Source of the DNA: Sphingomonas sp. PP-F2F-A104-K0414
Lineage (GTDB): Bacteria > Pseudomonadota > Alphaproteobacteria > Sphingomonadales > Sphingomonadaceae
NCBI RefSeq assembly: GCF_004340945.1
Contig: NZ_SLYD01000005.1
Coordinates: forward strand, 310,001-374,000
Direction of reading: 5' to 3'
DNA: 64,000 nucleotides
In this document: piece by piece, positions 42,473 to 52,048 of the stretch
Layout: each line of letters begins with the position of its first letter
How positions within the stretch are numbered: position 1 is the stretch's first letter
Notes under the pieces: model-generated
What the model was told of the DNA's origin: nothing
Database searches by the model: none
What the model saw: only the letters and a program-made list of their open reading frames with translations
Translations under genes and position numbers: made by a program

Positions 42473-43057
42473 ATGAAGCTCTATTATTCGCCCGGCGCCT
42501 GCAGCCTTGCAGATCATATCGCGCTGCACGAGGCGGGAATCCCGTTCGAGCATGAAAAGGTCGACCTGAAGGCCAAGCGGACAGAGAGCGGTGTCGATTT
42601 CACGACGATCAATCCCAAGGGCTATGTGCCGGCCCTGACGCTCGATTCCGGCGAGACGTTGAGCGAGAACATCGCCATCCTCGACTGGATCGCGCATCAG
42701 GATACGGCGCTGAAGCCCGCGGGTGCGATGGGGCATACGCATCTTCTCGAAGCGCTGGCGTTCATCTCGACCGAGATACACAAGAGCTTCAAGCCGTTCT
42801 TCTCGGGTGCGGGGGATGACGAGAAGGCGAAGGCCGCCGAGACGATCGTCAAGCGGATGACCTATCTGGCGGACACGATGCAGGGTGATTTCCTGTTCGG
42901 CGCGGACGTCAGCGTCGCCGATTTCTATCTGTTCGTCATGCTGTTGTGGGCACGAAAGAACGAAATCACCGTCCCCACCAATCTGGCCGCGTTCCGCGAC
43001 CGGTTGATGACGCGTCCGTCCGTTCAGAAGGCGATGCAGCACGAAGGCCTGATCTGA
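42473..43057 (+). CDS. gst: Glutathione S-transferase, beta-class-like
   Basis: A 194-aa cytosolic GST. MKLYYSPGACSLADHIALHE carries the beta-class catalytic Cys and Ser near residues 10-11, NPKGYVPALTLDSGETLSEN is the cis-Pro/glutathione-binding region with SEN, and GDFLFGADVSVADFYLFVML is the C-terminal N-capping box. GGAGAG precedes the ATG. Confidence 0.92.
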   Translation: MKLYYSPGACSLADHIALHEAGIPFEHEKVDLKAKRTESGVDFTTINPKGYVPALTLDSGETLSENIAILDWIAHQDTALKPAGAMGHTHLLEALAFISTEIHKSFKPFFSGAGDDEKAKAAETIVKRMTYLADTMQGDFLFGADVSVADFYLFVMLLWARKNEITVPTNLAAFRDRLMTRPSVQKAMQHEGLI

Positions 43058-43119
43058 CCACGAGCGATGCGCGCAGCGATCCTGCGCGCATCATCCTGCG
43101 CCGCCGTCAAAACCTGGCG

Positions 43120-44337
43120 TCAGAGATACCGCCACCACCAGCCGGTCCGCGTACGCTTGAAGGCGGCAAAGCTTCGACATGCGAACCAGCACGGCACCGC
43201 GACCAGCGCCGCGACCAGCCAGAGCGCCGCCACATTCGGCACGCTCAGCAGCTTGCCATCCGAGCCCAGCACCAGTCCGGCCGCGATGTTCAACGCATGC
43301 ACGGCATACAAATGCAGGATGTAGAAGAACAACGGCGCCGATCCGAACACAGCCAACAGCGTCGTCACGCGCGCGGGCATCCGCTCGATCGCGGCGAGCA
43401 GGATCACCGCGGTCCCCAAGGTCAGGAGCAGGAAGTCGGCCGATGGCGGATATTTCGTCAGGTTGAGATAGCTCATGACCGTGGCAAGCGTCCCGCCGCC
43501 GTCCTGCCACGGCAGTGGCTCGCCATAGCCGTTGATCGTCCGCAGGATCGCGAACAGCGCGAGCGCGCCGCCCCCCGCGACCAGCAGGCGACGGCGGCGC
43601 TGATCGCAATCGACGGTATGTGCGAACCAGGGGCCGATCGCCCAACCCAGCGCAATCACGCCGATCCACGGCAGCACGGGATAGGATGTTCGAGCCTGTC
43701 CACCGAACGGCAGGTCGAGCAGGCCGCGATCGTGCAGCACCGCCCAGATCGCGTGGCCCTGCTCGCCCGGCGCGATCGCGATCGGATCGAGCAGGTTATG
43801 CCCCAACACGATCGCCAGTCCGAGCACGACGACCAGGGTGCGCGGCAAATGCACGATCGCCGCGAGCGCGATCATCGACAGCCCGATCGCCCAGATCACC
43901 TGGAGATAGACGATCGCCGGAGTCGGATCGAACGTCCACGCGAAATTGACGATGGTCCATTCGAGCGCGACCAGGAACAGCCCGCGCTTGAGCAGGAAGG
44001 ACGATGCCGCCGCGCGACGTTGCTCCGGCGCCCTGCCCTCTGCGTATAACCATGCCGCCAGCCCGGTCAGCAGAACGAACACCGGTGCGCACACATGCGC
44101 CGCAAGCCGCGAGAAGAACAAGCCGGGCGGCGTCGTCGCGATCGTCATCGGATCGCTGACCTGCGCGTGAAGATAGAAGAACTCGCGGGTGTGATCGACC
44201 AGCATCACCAGCATGACGAGCCCGCGCAACGCGTCGATCGACACGATCCGCTGACGCTTGGCGGAGGTTGGCTGAACCCGCGCCTGCGCCTCGCCGGACA
44301 CCACCGCCGCGTTTCTCGTCATTGACATCATCGTCAT
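43120..44337 (-). CDS. DUF1624 / heparan-alpha-glucosaminide acetyltransferase-like membrane protein
   Basis: A 405-aa polytopic membrane protein, with RIVSIDALRGLVMLVMLVDH at the N-terminus (the conserved S.DALRGL.m..M..DH motif), then ARLAAHVCAPVFVLLTGLAA, and LPWIGVIALGWAIGPWF before further helices (FYILHLYAVHALNIAAGLVL). The family includes acetyltransferases acting on membrane glycans; the substrate here is unknown. Several start codons are possible between 44370 and 44325. Confidence 0.8.
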   Translation of the reverse strand: MTMMSMTRNAAVVSGEAQARVQPTSAKRQRIVSIDALRGLVMLVMLVDHTREFFYLHAQVSDPMTIATTPPGLFFSRLAAHVCAPVFVLLTGLAAWLYAEGRAPEQRRAAASSFLLKRGLFLVALEWTIVNFAWTFDPTPAIVYLQVIWAIGLSMIALAAIVHLPRTLVVVLGLAIVLGHNLLDPIAIAPGEQGHAIWAVLHDRGLLDLPFGGQARTSYPVLPWIGVIALGWAIGPWFAHTVDCDQRRRRLLVAGGGALALFAILRTINGYGEPLPWQDGGGTLATVMSYLNLTKYPPSADFLLLTLGTAVILLAAIERMPARVTTLLAVFGSAPLFFYILHLYAVHALNIAAGLVLGSDGKLLSVPNVAALWLVAALVAVPCWFACRSFAAFKRTRTGWWWRYL

Positions 44338-44396
44338 ACCTCCGTCATTGCGATGATACATCATTACCAAAAAGGCAACCAGTCTTGTCGACCTTC
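44338..44396. promoter_or_regulatory. Divergent promoter region with imperfect palindrome
   Basis: The 59 bp between the DUF1624 gene and the siderophore receptor include ATGATACATCAT (44353-44364), five-base arms around AC. The short shared region means both genes probably respond to one regulator; which one is unknown. Confidence 0.35.
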
Positions 44397-46481
44397 ATGC
44401 GACGTACCGGCCACATTTCCGCACTCCTGTGCTTCGCGCTGCCGCTTCCTTTGGCCGCGCAGGATCTCGACCGCGAGGCGGACGGCGACGAAATCGTCCG
44501 CGAGGCGGACGGTAAAGAGATCGTCGTGCTGGGTACCCGAGGCATGCAGCCCGACCGGACATTGTCATCCGATATTTCGACCGAACGCATGTCGCCGTCC
44601 AGCCGGTCGCTCGAACGCGACCTGTTAAGCGCGGCGGGAACGTACCGGTTGTCGGATGCTCTCGAACTGGTCAGCGGCGTGAGCAACCAGAACAATCGTG
44701 GTGGCTTCCTCGACAATTTTGCCATTCGCGGGTTTCTCGGCACGCCCGATGGCGGCGCGGAATATTATGTCGACGGCTTCCTGGCGAACCGGGGCCTCGG
44801 CCCGCCCCGCGATCCCGCGACGACCGAGCGGATCGAGGTGCTGAAGGGCCCGGCGGGCGCGCTGTTCGGCGACATCGATCCCGGTGGCCGGGTCAACATC
44901 GTCAGCAAGACGCCGCGCTTCACCCCGAGGGCGACCGCGACGCTGACCTATGGCTCGTTCGATACGCGGCGTGCCGAACTGGATGTGACCGGTCCGCTAT
45001 CGAGCACGCTCGCGGCGCGGATCGTGGTTGCAGCCGAGAACAGTGACGGCTGGCGCGATTTCGTCACGTTGCGCCGCCGGGTGGTAAGCCCATCGCTGAC
45101 CTGGGCGCCGCGCGATGGCATCCGGCTTACCTATGTCGGCGAGATCACGCAGTTCGATGCACCGTTCGACCGCGGTATTCCGGCGATCGGCGGCGACGCG
45201 AACGCGCTGCCCCGATCGCGTTTCTATGGCGAGCCCTCCGATGGCACGACGCGGTTTCGCAATATCCGGCATCAACTGTCCGGCCAGATTGCCGTCACCG
45301 ACCGGATCACCCTGAACGGCGGTATCGCGCGACGCACGGGATCGCTGCGGGGATTCTCGTCCGACCAGTCCCGTCTGGTCGCAGGGGACACGCTGTGGCG
45401 TCAGCGCCGGGCGCGCGATTACACGGTCGAGGATCTCTCGGCACGGCTCGAACTGACAGGCGAATTCGGCGCGCACCGGGCCAGCGTCGGGATGAAAGGC
45501 TATACGCTCGACTATCACGAAGGCCTGCTCCGCAGGAACCCGACCGCCGCTGCGCCGCACGCGATCAATGTCTTCGCGCCGCTCTATGGCGGCCAGGCGC
45601 TGCCCCTGCTGCCGTTCACCGACAATGACGAGACGCGTCGCGTGGGCACGCTCTACATCCAGGACATGTGGGACGTGACGCAGCGGCTGACGCTCACCGG
45701 TGGCGTGCGGTTCGACGCCTATCGCCAACAGGTCCGCAACAACCGCACGGGGCAGACCGGCCGGAGCATCGACGAGCCCGTCCATGTCCGGTTCGGCGGA
45801 CGCTATGCGATCGACGAGCGGTTCGCGGTCCATGCCAATTGGGGAGAAAGCTTCCTGCTCAACTCGGGGACAGGGCGCGACGGTCAGGGCTTCGCCCCCG
45901 AACGCGGCAAAGGCTATGAGCTCGGCATTACCGTGGCGTTTCCCGGTCTCGATATCGCGGTGACCGGATTCGACATCGCCAAGCGCGATATCCTGACGAA
46001 CGACCCGGTCGATCCGAACTTCCTGGCGCCGGTTGGGTCGCTGACCAGCCGCGGGATCGAGTTCGACGCATCATTGCGGATAGCCGCCCGCTGGCAACTG
46101 GTCGCCAACTATGCCTGGACTCATGCGCGGACCGACGATCGCAGCTTTGCCACCGATCGCGTACTCAACGTACCCGAGCACGCCGCCACGCTGTTCGTCC
46201 TCGGCCGGTTTCTCGACCCCGGCGGCCGCGGTGCGTCTATCAGCGCTGGCGCCAGCTATGTCGGCGCCCGCGCGGGCGCGATCGACACCAGCGGCCTCGT
46301 CCTGCCGCGCTATCTCAAGGCGAAGGCCGCGGTCGACTATGCCTTCTCGCCGACGCTCGCCGCACGTCTCGAAGCCGATAATCTGTTCGACGCCCGGTAT
46401 GCGCAAAGCTCGTACAGTCCGGTCTGGGTCTTCCCCGGCGCGCCGCGCACCGTGCGGATGTCGGTTCGCCTGAGCTATTGA
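44397..46481 (+). CDS. TonB-dependent siderophore-type outer-membrane receptor
   Basis: A 694-aa receptor. The signal peptide (ISALLCFALPLPLAAQ) ends near residue 22. The plug domain has LSDALELVSGVSNQN, NFAIRGFLG, YYVDGFLANRG, ERIEVLKGPAGALFGDIDPG and GRVNIVSKTP; the barrel ends in GAPRTVRMSVRLSY with the terminal aromatic. The pattern is that of ferrichrome/ferric-siderophore receptors. Just after the signal peptide a 9-residue block is duplicated (EADGDEIVR then EADGKEIVV). Confidence 0.92.
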   Translation: MRRTGHISALLCFALPLPLAAQDLDREADGDEIVREADGKEIVVLGTRGMQPDRTLSSDISTERMSPSSRSLERDLLSAAGTYRLSDALELVSGVSNQNNRGGFLDNFAIRGFLGTPDGGAEYYVDGFLANRGLGPPRDPATTERIEVLKGPAGALFGDIDPGGRVNIVSKTPRFTPRATATLTYGSFDTRRAELDVTGPLSSTLAARIVVAAENSDGWRDFVTLRRRVVSPSLTWAPRDGIRLTYVGEITQFDAPFDRGIPAIGGDANALPRSRFYGEPSDGTTRFRNIRHQLSGQIAVTDRITLNGGIARRTGSLRGFSSDQSRLVAGDTLWRQRRARDYTVEDLSARLELTGEFGAHRASVGMKGYTLDYHEGLLRRNPTAAAPHAINVFAPLYGGQALPLLPFTDNDETRRVGTLYIQDMWDVTQRLTLTGGVRFDAYRQQVRNNRTGQTGRSIDEPVHVRFGGRYAIDERFAVHANWGESFLLNSGTGRDGQGFAPERGKGYELGITVAFPGLDIAVTGFDIAKRDILTNDPVDPNFLAPVGSLTSRGIEFDASLRIAARWQLVANYAWTHARTDDRSFATDRVLNVPEHAATLFVLGRFLDPGGRGASISAGASYVGARAGAIDTSGLVLPRYLKAKAAVDYAFSPTLAARLEADNLFDARYAQSSYSPVWVFPGAPRTVRMSVRLSY

Positions 46482-46536
46482 GGGTTCGGCTCTCCGCCAA
46501 GCCCTGAACTATTCGCGCGGCGGCGGGCCCGATTCC

Positions 46537-46568
46537 AAAAAAAGGGCGCCCCGCGAACGGAACGCCCC
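46537..46568 (-). terminator. Intrinsic terminator of the large TonB receptor gene
   Basis: Read on the minus strand: GGGGCGTTCCG, loop TTCG, CGGGGCGCCC and then seven T. An 11-bp stem (with three G-T pairs) capped by a UUCG tetraloop and followed by a T-run is a textbook terminator, 44 bp beyond the stop codon. Confidence 0.88.
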
Positions 46569-46611
46569 AGGCGCAGGAGATTGCCCCGCCGTTCGGCGAG
46601 TCCGATCGCGC

Positions 46612-49600
46612 CTATTTGAACGAGGCGCGGATCGAGAAGGTGAAGCGGCTGTCGTTGATGAACCAGTTGCGCGGACGCGTCAGCAGGTCGTCGTTGATCA
46701 CATAGGAGGTGCGCGTGACCGACTTGGTCAGGTTCACGCCCTGGAAACCCATCCGGATCGACGGTGTCACCGCATAGAAGATCGACGCATCGAGCTGGCC
46801 ATAGGATTCCGCATAGACCGGCGAGAACGGCGTGATGACGTCGCGGATCGTCAACAGGTTGCGCGATCGCCAGTTATACGCCGCACGAAGCTCCAGCCCG
46901 TTGCGCTGATAGAATGGCCCAATGTTGAACTGGTATTTCGACAGCCCCTGCAACGGCAATTTGCTGGTATCGACCGACGAGATGATCCCGGCGGCAACGT
47001 TCGGATCGTTCGGGTCGAGCTGTTGCTGCGACACGCCGGTCGAGTGGACATAGGTAAAGTTGGCCGACAAGCCGAGCCCGCTCAGGACCGACGGCAGGAA
47101 GCCATAGGTCTGCTGATACCCGACTTCGAAGCCGCGCACCTTGCCGGTCTCGGTCGAGTTCAGCGGCGTGGTGACGATCGCGTCGAACGTCGAGCCATTG
47201 TTGGTGAAGCTCAATCGCTGCGTACCGACCGACTGGACGCCGTACAGGTTCTTGGCGAACGCGGAGAAGGTCAGCTGACCGACGCTCGAGAAATACCATT
47301 CCGCGGTCAGATCGTAATTGTCGGCGCGCACCGGTTTCAGGTTCGGATTGCCGACGTCGAAGATCGCGACCGGACCGCCGTTAAAGAGGATCGTCTGGTC
47401 GCTGGTGTTCAGGCCGATATTGTAGAACGAGCGCGTCAGGCCGAATTCGGGCGGCGCGACGCTCTTGTTGAACGCGGCGCGGAACTGGAGACCACCGCCG
47501 ACCGCGAGCTTGGCGTTGAAGCTGGGCAGGAAATAATCATAGGTCAGCTTGGCGTCGTTGGCGACGAGCGCGCCGTTCTGGAACGCCGCGGCGGCGGCAC
47601 GCGTGGCGTCCGGCAAGGCGCAGAACCGCGAGATCGCCGAGCCATCGGTTGGCGCCACGCAGTTGAACGACTGGTTGGGGAACGCGAAGAAGCCCGACGA
47701 GGTCCGCTCGGTCCTGGTGTAGCGCACACCGACATTGCCGCTGACGTTCCAGCCGTTCGACAGGTCGTTGCCGAACCGGACCGCGACATAGGCGGCGTTG
47801 TTGCGCTCGGTGACCGGGTTGACCTCGCCGGGACGGAACGGTGTTCCCGCGATGACGCCGGAGCGCTGCGCGAGCGGCACCCAGCCGTCGGCGCCCGAGT
47901 TGGTCGACGTGAAGTTGCGCCACTCGCGGGCGATCTGGCTGATCTGCTGTACCGCGCTGCCGTAATCCTGCAGCTGGTTGCCCGGGAAGAACACCCGCCC
48001 GCCGTTCGACGGATCATTGGCCTGACCCCGGAAGAAATTGTCGTATAGGAACGCCTGTTGCGGGCCCGGCGTGCCGACATCGCGGGTGGTCGGATTGCCG
48101 TCGATCGGGCGATCGAACCACACCGGTCCGCCAGCCGCACCGGCACCTGCGCCGCTGCCGTCGCCACCGCCCCAGATCTCGCTCAGCACACCCCAGTTAT
48201 AGGCGGTCGAGCGCGCTTCGTTCTGACGATCCGAGAACCGGTAGCCGGCACGGACCGAGGTCAGCCAACTCTCCTCCGGGAAGGAATAGTCCAGATCGAT
48301 ACGCGCGGCGTCCTCGTTGCCTGCGCTGTCCTCGATGTGATCCATCGCCGAGCGGTAGAAGCTGTTATACGGATCGAGATAGCTCGGATGCGCTGCGTTC
48401 TGATAGTTGTTCGGCGTGTTCGCGACCGGCACGAAGTTCACATAGGCGGGATCGTTGCCGTTCAGGCGGATGTCCGCATTCTGGTAGGTCGTGCCCCAGA
48501 CCGTCAGATCGGTCACCGTCACCTTCGACCAGACATGCTGGTAATCGACCGTCACGCCAAGCCGCGTGGTCGGCTGCCATTTGAAGTTAAAGCTTGCGTC
48601 GTTGGTGATGAAGCGCCCGGTATTGCCGCGGGCGATGTTGTTACTCTGCAGGCCGTTGGTCGGCGTGCGCATGTCGGTGCCTTGGTCGGCGCGATACCCG
48701 TTCGGGCCGGTGATCAGACCGCTGGTGAACGCATTGTCGTCGTCGAACGTGAAGCTGGTGCCGGGATAGGGCTGAGAATCGCCTGCCGACAGAACATTGT
48801 CGGTCGCGACCTCGATCGAGTTCTCGGTCCAGGCCTCACGCGAGTCGGACCGCAGGAACTGCGCGGTCGCGTTCATCGTCCCGTCGTTGCTGCGCCACTG
48901 CCCCGCGGCCGAAAAGCCGTAGCGCGTGCGGTTAAATTCCTGGCTGCGCACGGCGGCGCCACGCGGCACATAGAAAAGACCGTCGCCCGCAACCGTCGAT
49001 CCGTCGGTCCGCGTGATCAGGTTGTTCGCGGCATTATACTGGTTGAGCTGATAATAGGCGCCATCGGTGCCACGCGGCCGCTCGCCCCAGTTCGAAATCT
49101 GAACGCTGTCGGCACGGCTGCGCACCTGAGAGCGGACGAAGCTGCCGAGCAGGCCGAACTGGCCGATCCCCGTCTCCCAGCGATCGCTGAGCAGGACCGA
49201 TACGGTCGGCGCCGACTTCTTGACGAAGTCGCCATAATTGTTCTCGAGCGTGCCGCCGAGCGTGAATCCCGTCGAATCGAACGGCAGCCGGGTGCGCAGG
49301 TTGACCGTGCCAGCGATGCCGCCTTCGATCATGTCCGCGGATGGGCTCTTGAACACGTCGACACCGCCGAGCAGTTCGGACGGCACGTCGGCAAACGACA
49401 GGCCGCGACCATTGTTCGCGCTGAACGAATCGCGACCATTGATCTCGGAGCGAGTGTAGGTCAGTCCGCGGACGACGACGCCCGAACCTTCGGTCGAGAA
49501 GTGATCGGGATCGGCCCCTGCCGCAAAACGGCTGATCGAGACGCCGGGAACGCGCTGCAACGCCTCAGTCACCGAGCGATCCGGCAGCGCACCGATGTCC

Positions 49601-50034
49601 TCTGCCGAGATCGAGTCGACGACGACTTCGGAATTCTTCTTGATCGCCTGCGCGGTCTGCAGACTGCGACGGATGCCGGTGACGACGACGTCCTGTGTCG
49701 CGGCTTCCTGCTGCGGGGTCGCCGTGGACTGCTCCGCCTTAGTCACGTCGGCACCGCCGGACGGTACTTGTGCATTGGCAGACGGCTGCGATCCGGTTGC
49801 GGCCGAGGGCTGTGCCGCGGCGGCGCGATCAGAAGGTGCGGTACGCTGTAGCGCGTTAGGAGTCGGCGTGCTCTGCGACGCGGGCGCGTCACCCGCAGCG
49901 TCGACCGACTGCGCCATCGCCGCGTACGGCAAAGCGGCCAGACACACCGCAAAAAGCGACACGCCACTCTTCAGCGCCGCACCGCGAACAAACGACTGCG
50001 TATTGCCAGACTCTCGCTGCATGATGCCCTGCAT
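46612..50034 (-). CDS. TonB-dependent receptor (carbohydrate-type, 1140 aa)
   Basis: A large outer-membrane receptor. The signal peptide (SGVSLFAVCLAALPYAAMAQ) is followed by an 80-residue Ala/Gln/Ser-rich low-complexity stretch. The plug starts with QDVVVTGIRRSLQTAQAIKK, contains EDIGALPDRSVTEALQRVPG and GVVVRGLTYTRSEINGRDSF, and the barrel ends FINDSRFTFSIRASFK. The VVTGIRxSL...K pattern and size are typical of Caulobacter/sphingomonad receptors for oligosaccharides. It is divergent from a halogenase-like flavoprotein, a frequent pairing in such loci. The start at 50034 follows GGAAGAGG; the frame is open to 50142. Confidence 0.93.
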   Translation of the reverse strand: MQGIMQRESGNTQSFVRGAALKSGVSLFAVCLAALPYAAMAQSVDAAGDAPASQSTPTPNALQRTAPSDRAAAAQPSAATGSQPSANAQVPSGGADVTKAEQSTATPQQEAATQDVVVTGIRRSLQTAQAIKKNSEVVVDSISAEDIGALPDRSVTEALQRVPGVSISRFAAGADPDHFSTEGSGVVVRGLTYTRSEINGRDSFSANNGRGLSFADVPSELLGGVDVFKSPSADMIEGGIAGTVNLRTRLPFDSTGFTLGGTLENNYGDFVKKSAPTVSVLLSDRWETGIGQFGLLGSFVRSQVRSRADSVQISNWGERPRGTDGAYYQLNQYNAANNLITRTDGSTVAGDGLFYVPRGAAVRSQEFNRTRYGFSAAGQWRSNDGTMNATAQFLRSDSREAWTENSIEVATDNVLSAGDSQPYPGTSFTFDDDNAFTSGLITGPNGYRADQGTDMRTPTNGLQSNNIARGNTGRFITNDASFNFKWQPTTRLGVTVDYQHVWSKVTVTDLTVWGTTYQNADIRLNGNDPAYVNFVPVANTPNNYQNAAHPSYLDPYNSFYRSAMDHIEDSAGNEDAARIDLDYSFPEESWLTSVRAGYRFSDRQNEARSTAYNWGVLSEIWGGGDGSGAGAGAAGGPVWFDRPIDGNPTTRDVGTPGPQQAFLYDNFFRGQANDPSNGGRVFFPGNQLQDYGSAVQQISQIAREWRNFTSTNSGADGWVPLAQRSGVIAGTPFRPGEVNPVTERNNAAYVAVRFGNDLSNGWNVSGNVGVRYTRTERTSSGFFAFPNQSFNCVAPTDGSAISRFCALPDATRAAAAAFQNGALVANDAKLTYDYFLPSFNAKLAVGGGLQFRAAFNKSVAPPEFGLTRSFYNIGLNTSDQTILFNGGPVAIFDVGNPNLKPVRADNYDLTAEWYFSSVGQLTFSAFAKNLYGVQSVGTQRLSFTNNGSTFDAIVTTPLNSTETGKVRGFEVGYQQTYGFLPSVLSGLGLSANFTYVHSTGVSQQQLDPNDPNVAAGIISSVDTSKLPLQGLSKYQFNIGPFYQRNGLELRAAYNWRSRNLLTIRDVITPFSPVYAESYGQLDASIFYAVTPSIRMGFQGVNLTKSVTRTSYVINDDLLTRPRNWFINDSRFTFSIRASFK

Positions 50035-50045
50035 CCCCTCTTCCC

Positions 50046-50059
50046 TGATAGCGCTATCA
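50046..50059. promoter_or_regulatory. LacI-type operator candidate in the TonB receptor leader
   Basis: TGATAGCGCTATCA is a perfect 14-bp palindrome with the central CG typical of LacI-family operators, 12 bp upstream of the receptor start. A sugar-responsive LacI repressor, not encoded in this window, could block its transcription. Confidence 0.65.
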
Positions 50060-50447
50060 TTTGTGAATTGCGCGCTTTGACAAGGCACTTGGTAGCGCGC
50101 ACGTGAGCGGACAGCTAGTGCGAAAATGCAACAGATCGCCACAATTGTTACATTGTTTGTAACGGTACCACGTAGCGGGCAATACCTTGGATTAAGCCAA
50201 TCAAATATACGATAACAGGCGGCGTACGATCTTATTTATACGATATAGGCGAATAGTTCGGGCGGATTTGGTGAGTCCGCCAACCCGCGCTAACATCGAT
50301 TAAGGGCGACACTATCTCAGGCCGCGGACGCGCCCGGCATTACGGTATCGGGGATAATTGGAGATCGGGTATTGACCAGATCGGCCTTACCACCGGCATA
50401 AGGCGTGTTGCGCCGCCCATCATAGATACGCCCTCCCCGAGGATAGC
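50060..50447. promoter_or_regulatory. Divergent control region of TonB receptor and halogenase-like genes
   Basis: A 390-bp stretch without a supported gene. It is more AT-rich than its flanks and contains a second palindrome, GTTACA-ttgtt-TGTAAC (50147-50163). Promoters for both genes should lie here. Confidence 0.5.
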
Positions 50448-51971
50448 ATGAGCTCCAATCCATCACCCGACAGATCCGAAACTGCGCGGGGCATGACCGT
50501 CGTCATCGTCGGTGGTGGCACTGCTGGGTGGATGGCCGCCGTCGCATTCGGCCGATTGCTCGTCCCGGCCGGTGGCCGCGTCACGTTGGTCGAGTCGGAC
50601 ACGATCGCAACCGTCGGCGTCGGCGAAGCGACGATCCCGCCGATCCGCACTTTTCACGCCATGCTTGGGATCGATGAAGACGCGTTCCTGGCTGCGACCG
50701 GTGGCAGCTACAAGCTCGGCATCCGGTTCGAAGGCTGGTCGCATCCGACTGAGAGCTACGTCCACCCATTCGGCCAGATCGGCACCGAGATCGCCGGCCT
50801 GTCGTTCGCCGCGCAATGGCTCCGTGCCCGGCAGGCGGGCGAGGCCGAGGACCTGGGCCAATATTCGCTGGAAGCACGCGCAGCCGAAACCGGACGGTTC
50901 TCTAAGCCGATCGCCAACGGCGACTCACCGCTGTCGCGCATCGGTTACGCCTATCACTTCGACGCCGCGCGTTATGCCGACTTCCTCCGCAAGCAAGCTG
51001 AAACACACGGCGTCGTCCGCTGCGAAGGCATGGTGGTGCGTGTCGAACAGGGCCCGGCGGGCATCGCCGCGGTTCACCTGGCCGACGGGACGCGGATCGC
51101 AGGCGACCTGTTCATCGACTGTAGCGGCTTCCGTGCATTGCTGATCGAGGGTGCGCTGGCCGCGGGCTGGGAAGATTGGTCGTCATGGCTGCCGTGCGAC
51201 CGTGCGGTCGCGGTGCCCTCGTCCGCCGACGCCGCCCCATTGCCGCTGACCCGGGCGATCGCGCAACCCGCCGGATGGCGCTGGCGCATCCCGCTGCGCC
51301 ACCGCACCGGCAACGGTCACGTCTTTTCGAGCCGCTACATGAGCGAGGATGAGGCGACCGCATGTCTGCTGGACAGGATCGAGGGCGAGGCGTTGGCTGA
51401 TCCGCGCGTGATCCGCTTCGCGACCGGGCACCGCCGTCGATTCTGGTCGGGCAATTGCGTTGCGCTGGGGCTCGCCGCGGGATTCATGGAACCGCTCGAA
51501 TCGACCAGCATCCATCTGGTGCAAAGTGGGCTCCAGCATCTGTTGCGGATGCTGCCGGGTACGGGTGTCGCGTCGTCGGTCGTGATCGAGCGCTATAACC
51601 GCGTGATGACCGCGGAGTTCGTCCGCATCCGCGACTTCCTCGTCGCGCATTATCATCTCAACGCGCGACCCGAACACTTCTGGCGCGACCGGGCAGCGGC
51701 ACCGATTCCCGAGGGCCTTGCCGAAAAACTCGCGATGTTTCGGGATGGCGGGCGCATCTTCCGCGAACCCGACGAACTGTTCAACGAGACGAGCTGGCTT
51801 GCGTTGTTGATCGGGCAGAACGCCGTCGTCGATGGTCACGACCCGCTTTGTGCGGCGCTGCCGATCGCGCGTGCGGCGCACCGTATTGCGCAGATCGAGC
51901 AAGTCGTCACCGCCTCATTGGCGCATATGCCGCCGCATGCCGACGCGCTGGCGCGGCTCGAACGCGGCTGA
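50448..51971 (+). CDS. Tryptophan halogenase family flavoprotein
   Basis: A 507-aa FAD-dependent halogenase-like protein: VIVGGGTAGWMAAVAFG (GxGxxG), VGVGEATIPPI, Lys89 in SYKLGIRFEGW (position of the catalytic Lys of PrnA/RebH), and GWRWRIPLRHR, the WxWxIP motif. FMEPLESTSIHLVQSGL is also conserved. GAGGA precedes the ATG at 50448. In sphingomonads and Caulobacter such genes accompany TonB receptors and cupins in sugar-uptake loci, so the natural substrate may not be free tryptophan. Confidence 0.92.
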   Translation: MSSNPSPDRSETARGMTVVIVGGGTAGWMAAVAFGRLLVPAGGRVTLVESDTIATVGVGEATIPPIRTFHAMLGIDEDAFLAATGGSYKLGIRFEGWSHPTESYVHPFGQIGTEIAGLSFAAQWLRARQAGEAEDLGQYSLEARAAETGRFSKPIANGDSPLSRIGYAYHFDAARYADFLRKQAETHGVVRCEGMVVRVEQGPAGIAAVHLADGTRIAGDLFIDCSGFRALLIEGALAAGWEDWSSWLPCDRAVAVPSSADAAPLPLTRAIAQPAGWRWRIPLRHRTGNGHVFSSRYMSEDEATACLLDRIEGEALADPRVIRFATGHRRRFWSGNCVALGLAAGFMEPLESTSIHLVQSGLQHLLRMLPGTGVASSVVIERYNRVMTAEFVRIRDFLVAHYHLNARPEHFWRDRAAAPIPEGLAEKLAMFRDGGRIFREPDELFNETSWLALLIGQNAVVDGHDPLCAALPIARAAHRIAQIEQVVTASLAHMPPHADALARLERG

Positions 51972-51985
51972 GCAAAGCCGCACCG

Positions 51986-52048
51986 CGCCCGAACCCGTAT
52001 CGATCGGGCCCGTATCGCCCGAACCCGTATCGCCCGAACCCGTATCGA
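51986..52048. repeat. 15-bp tandem repeat, about four units
   Basis: The unit CCCGAACCCGTATCG (with variants ATCGGGCCCGTATCG) repeats about four times between the convergent ends of the halogenase-like and cupin genes, ending directly at the cupin stop codon. Confidence 0.8.

Noticed and set aside
47023-49851. Long plus-strand frames opposite the large TonB receptor
   Set aside because: They mirror the receptor codons and show no domain; the receptor has an intact plug, barrel and terminator.
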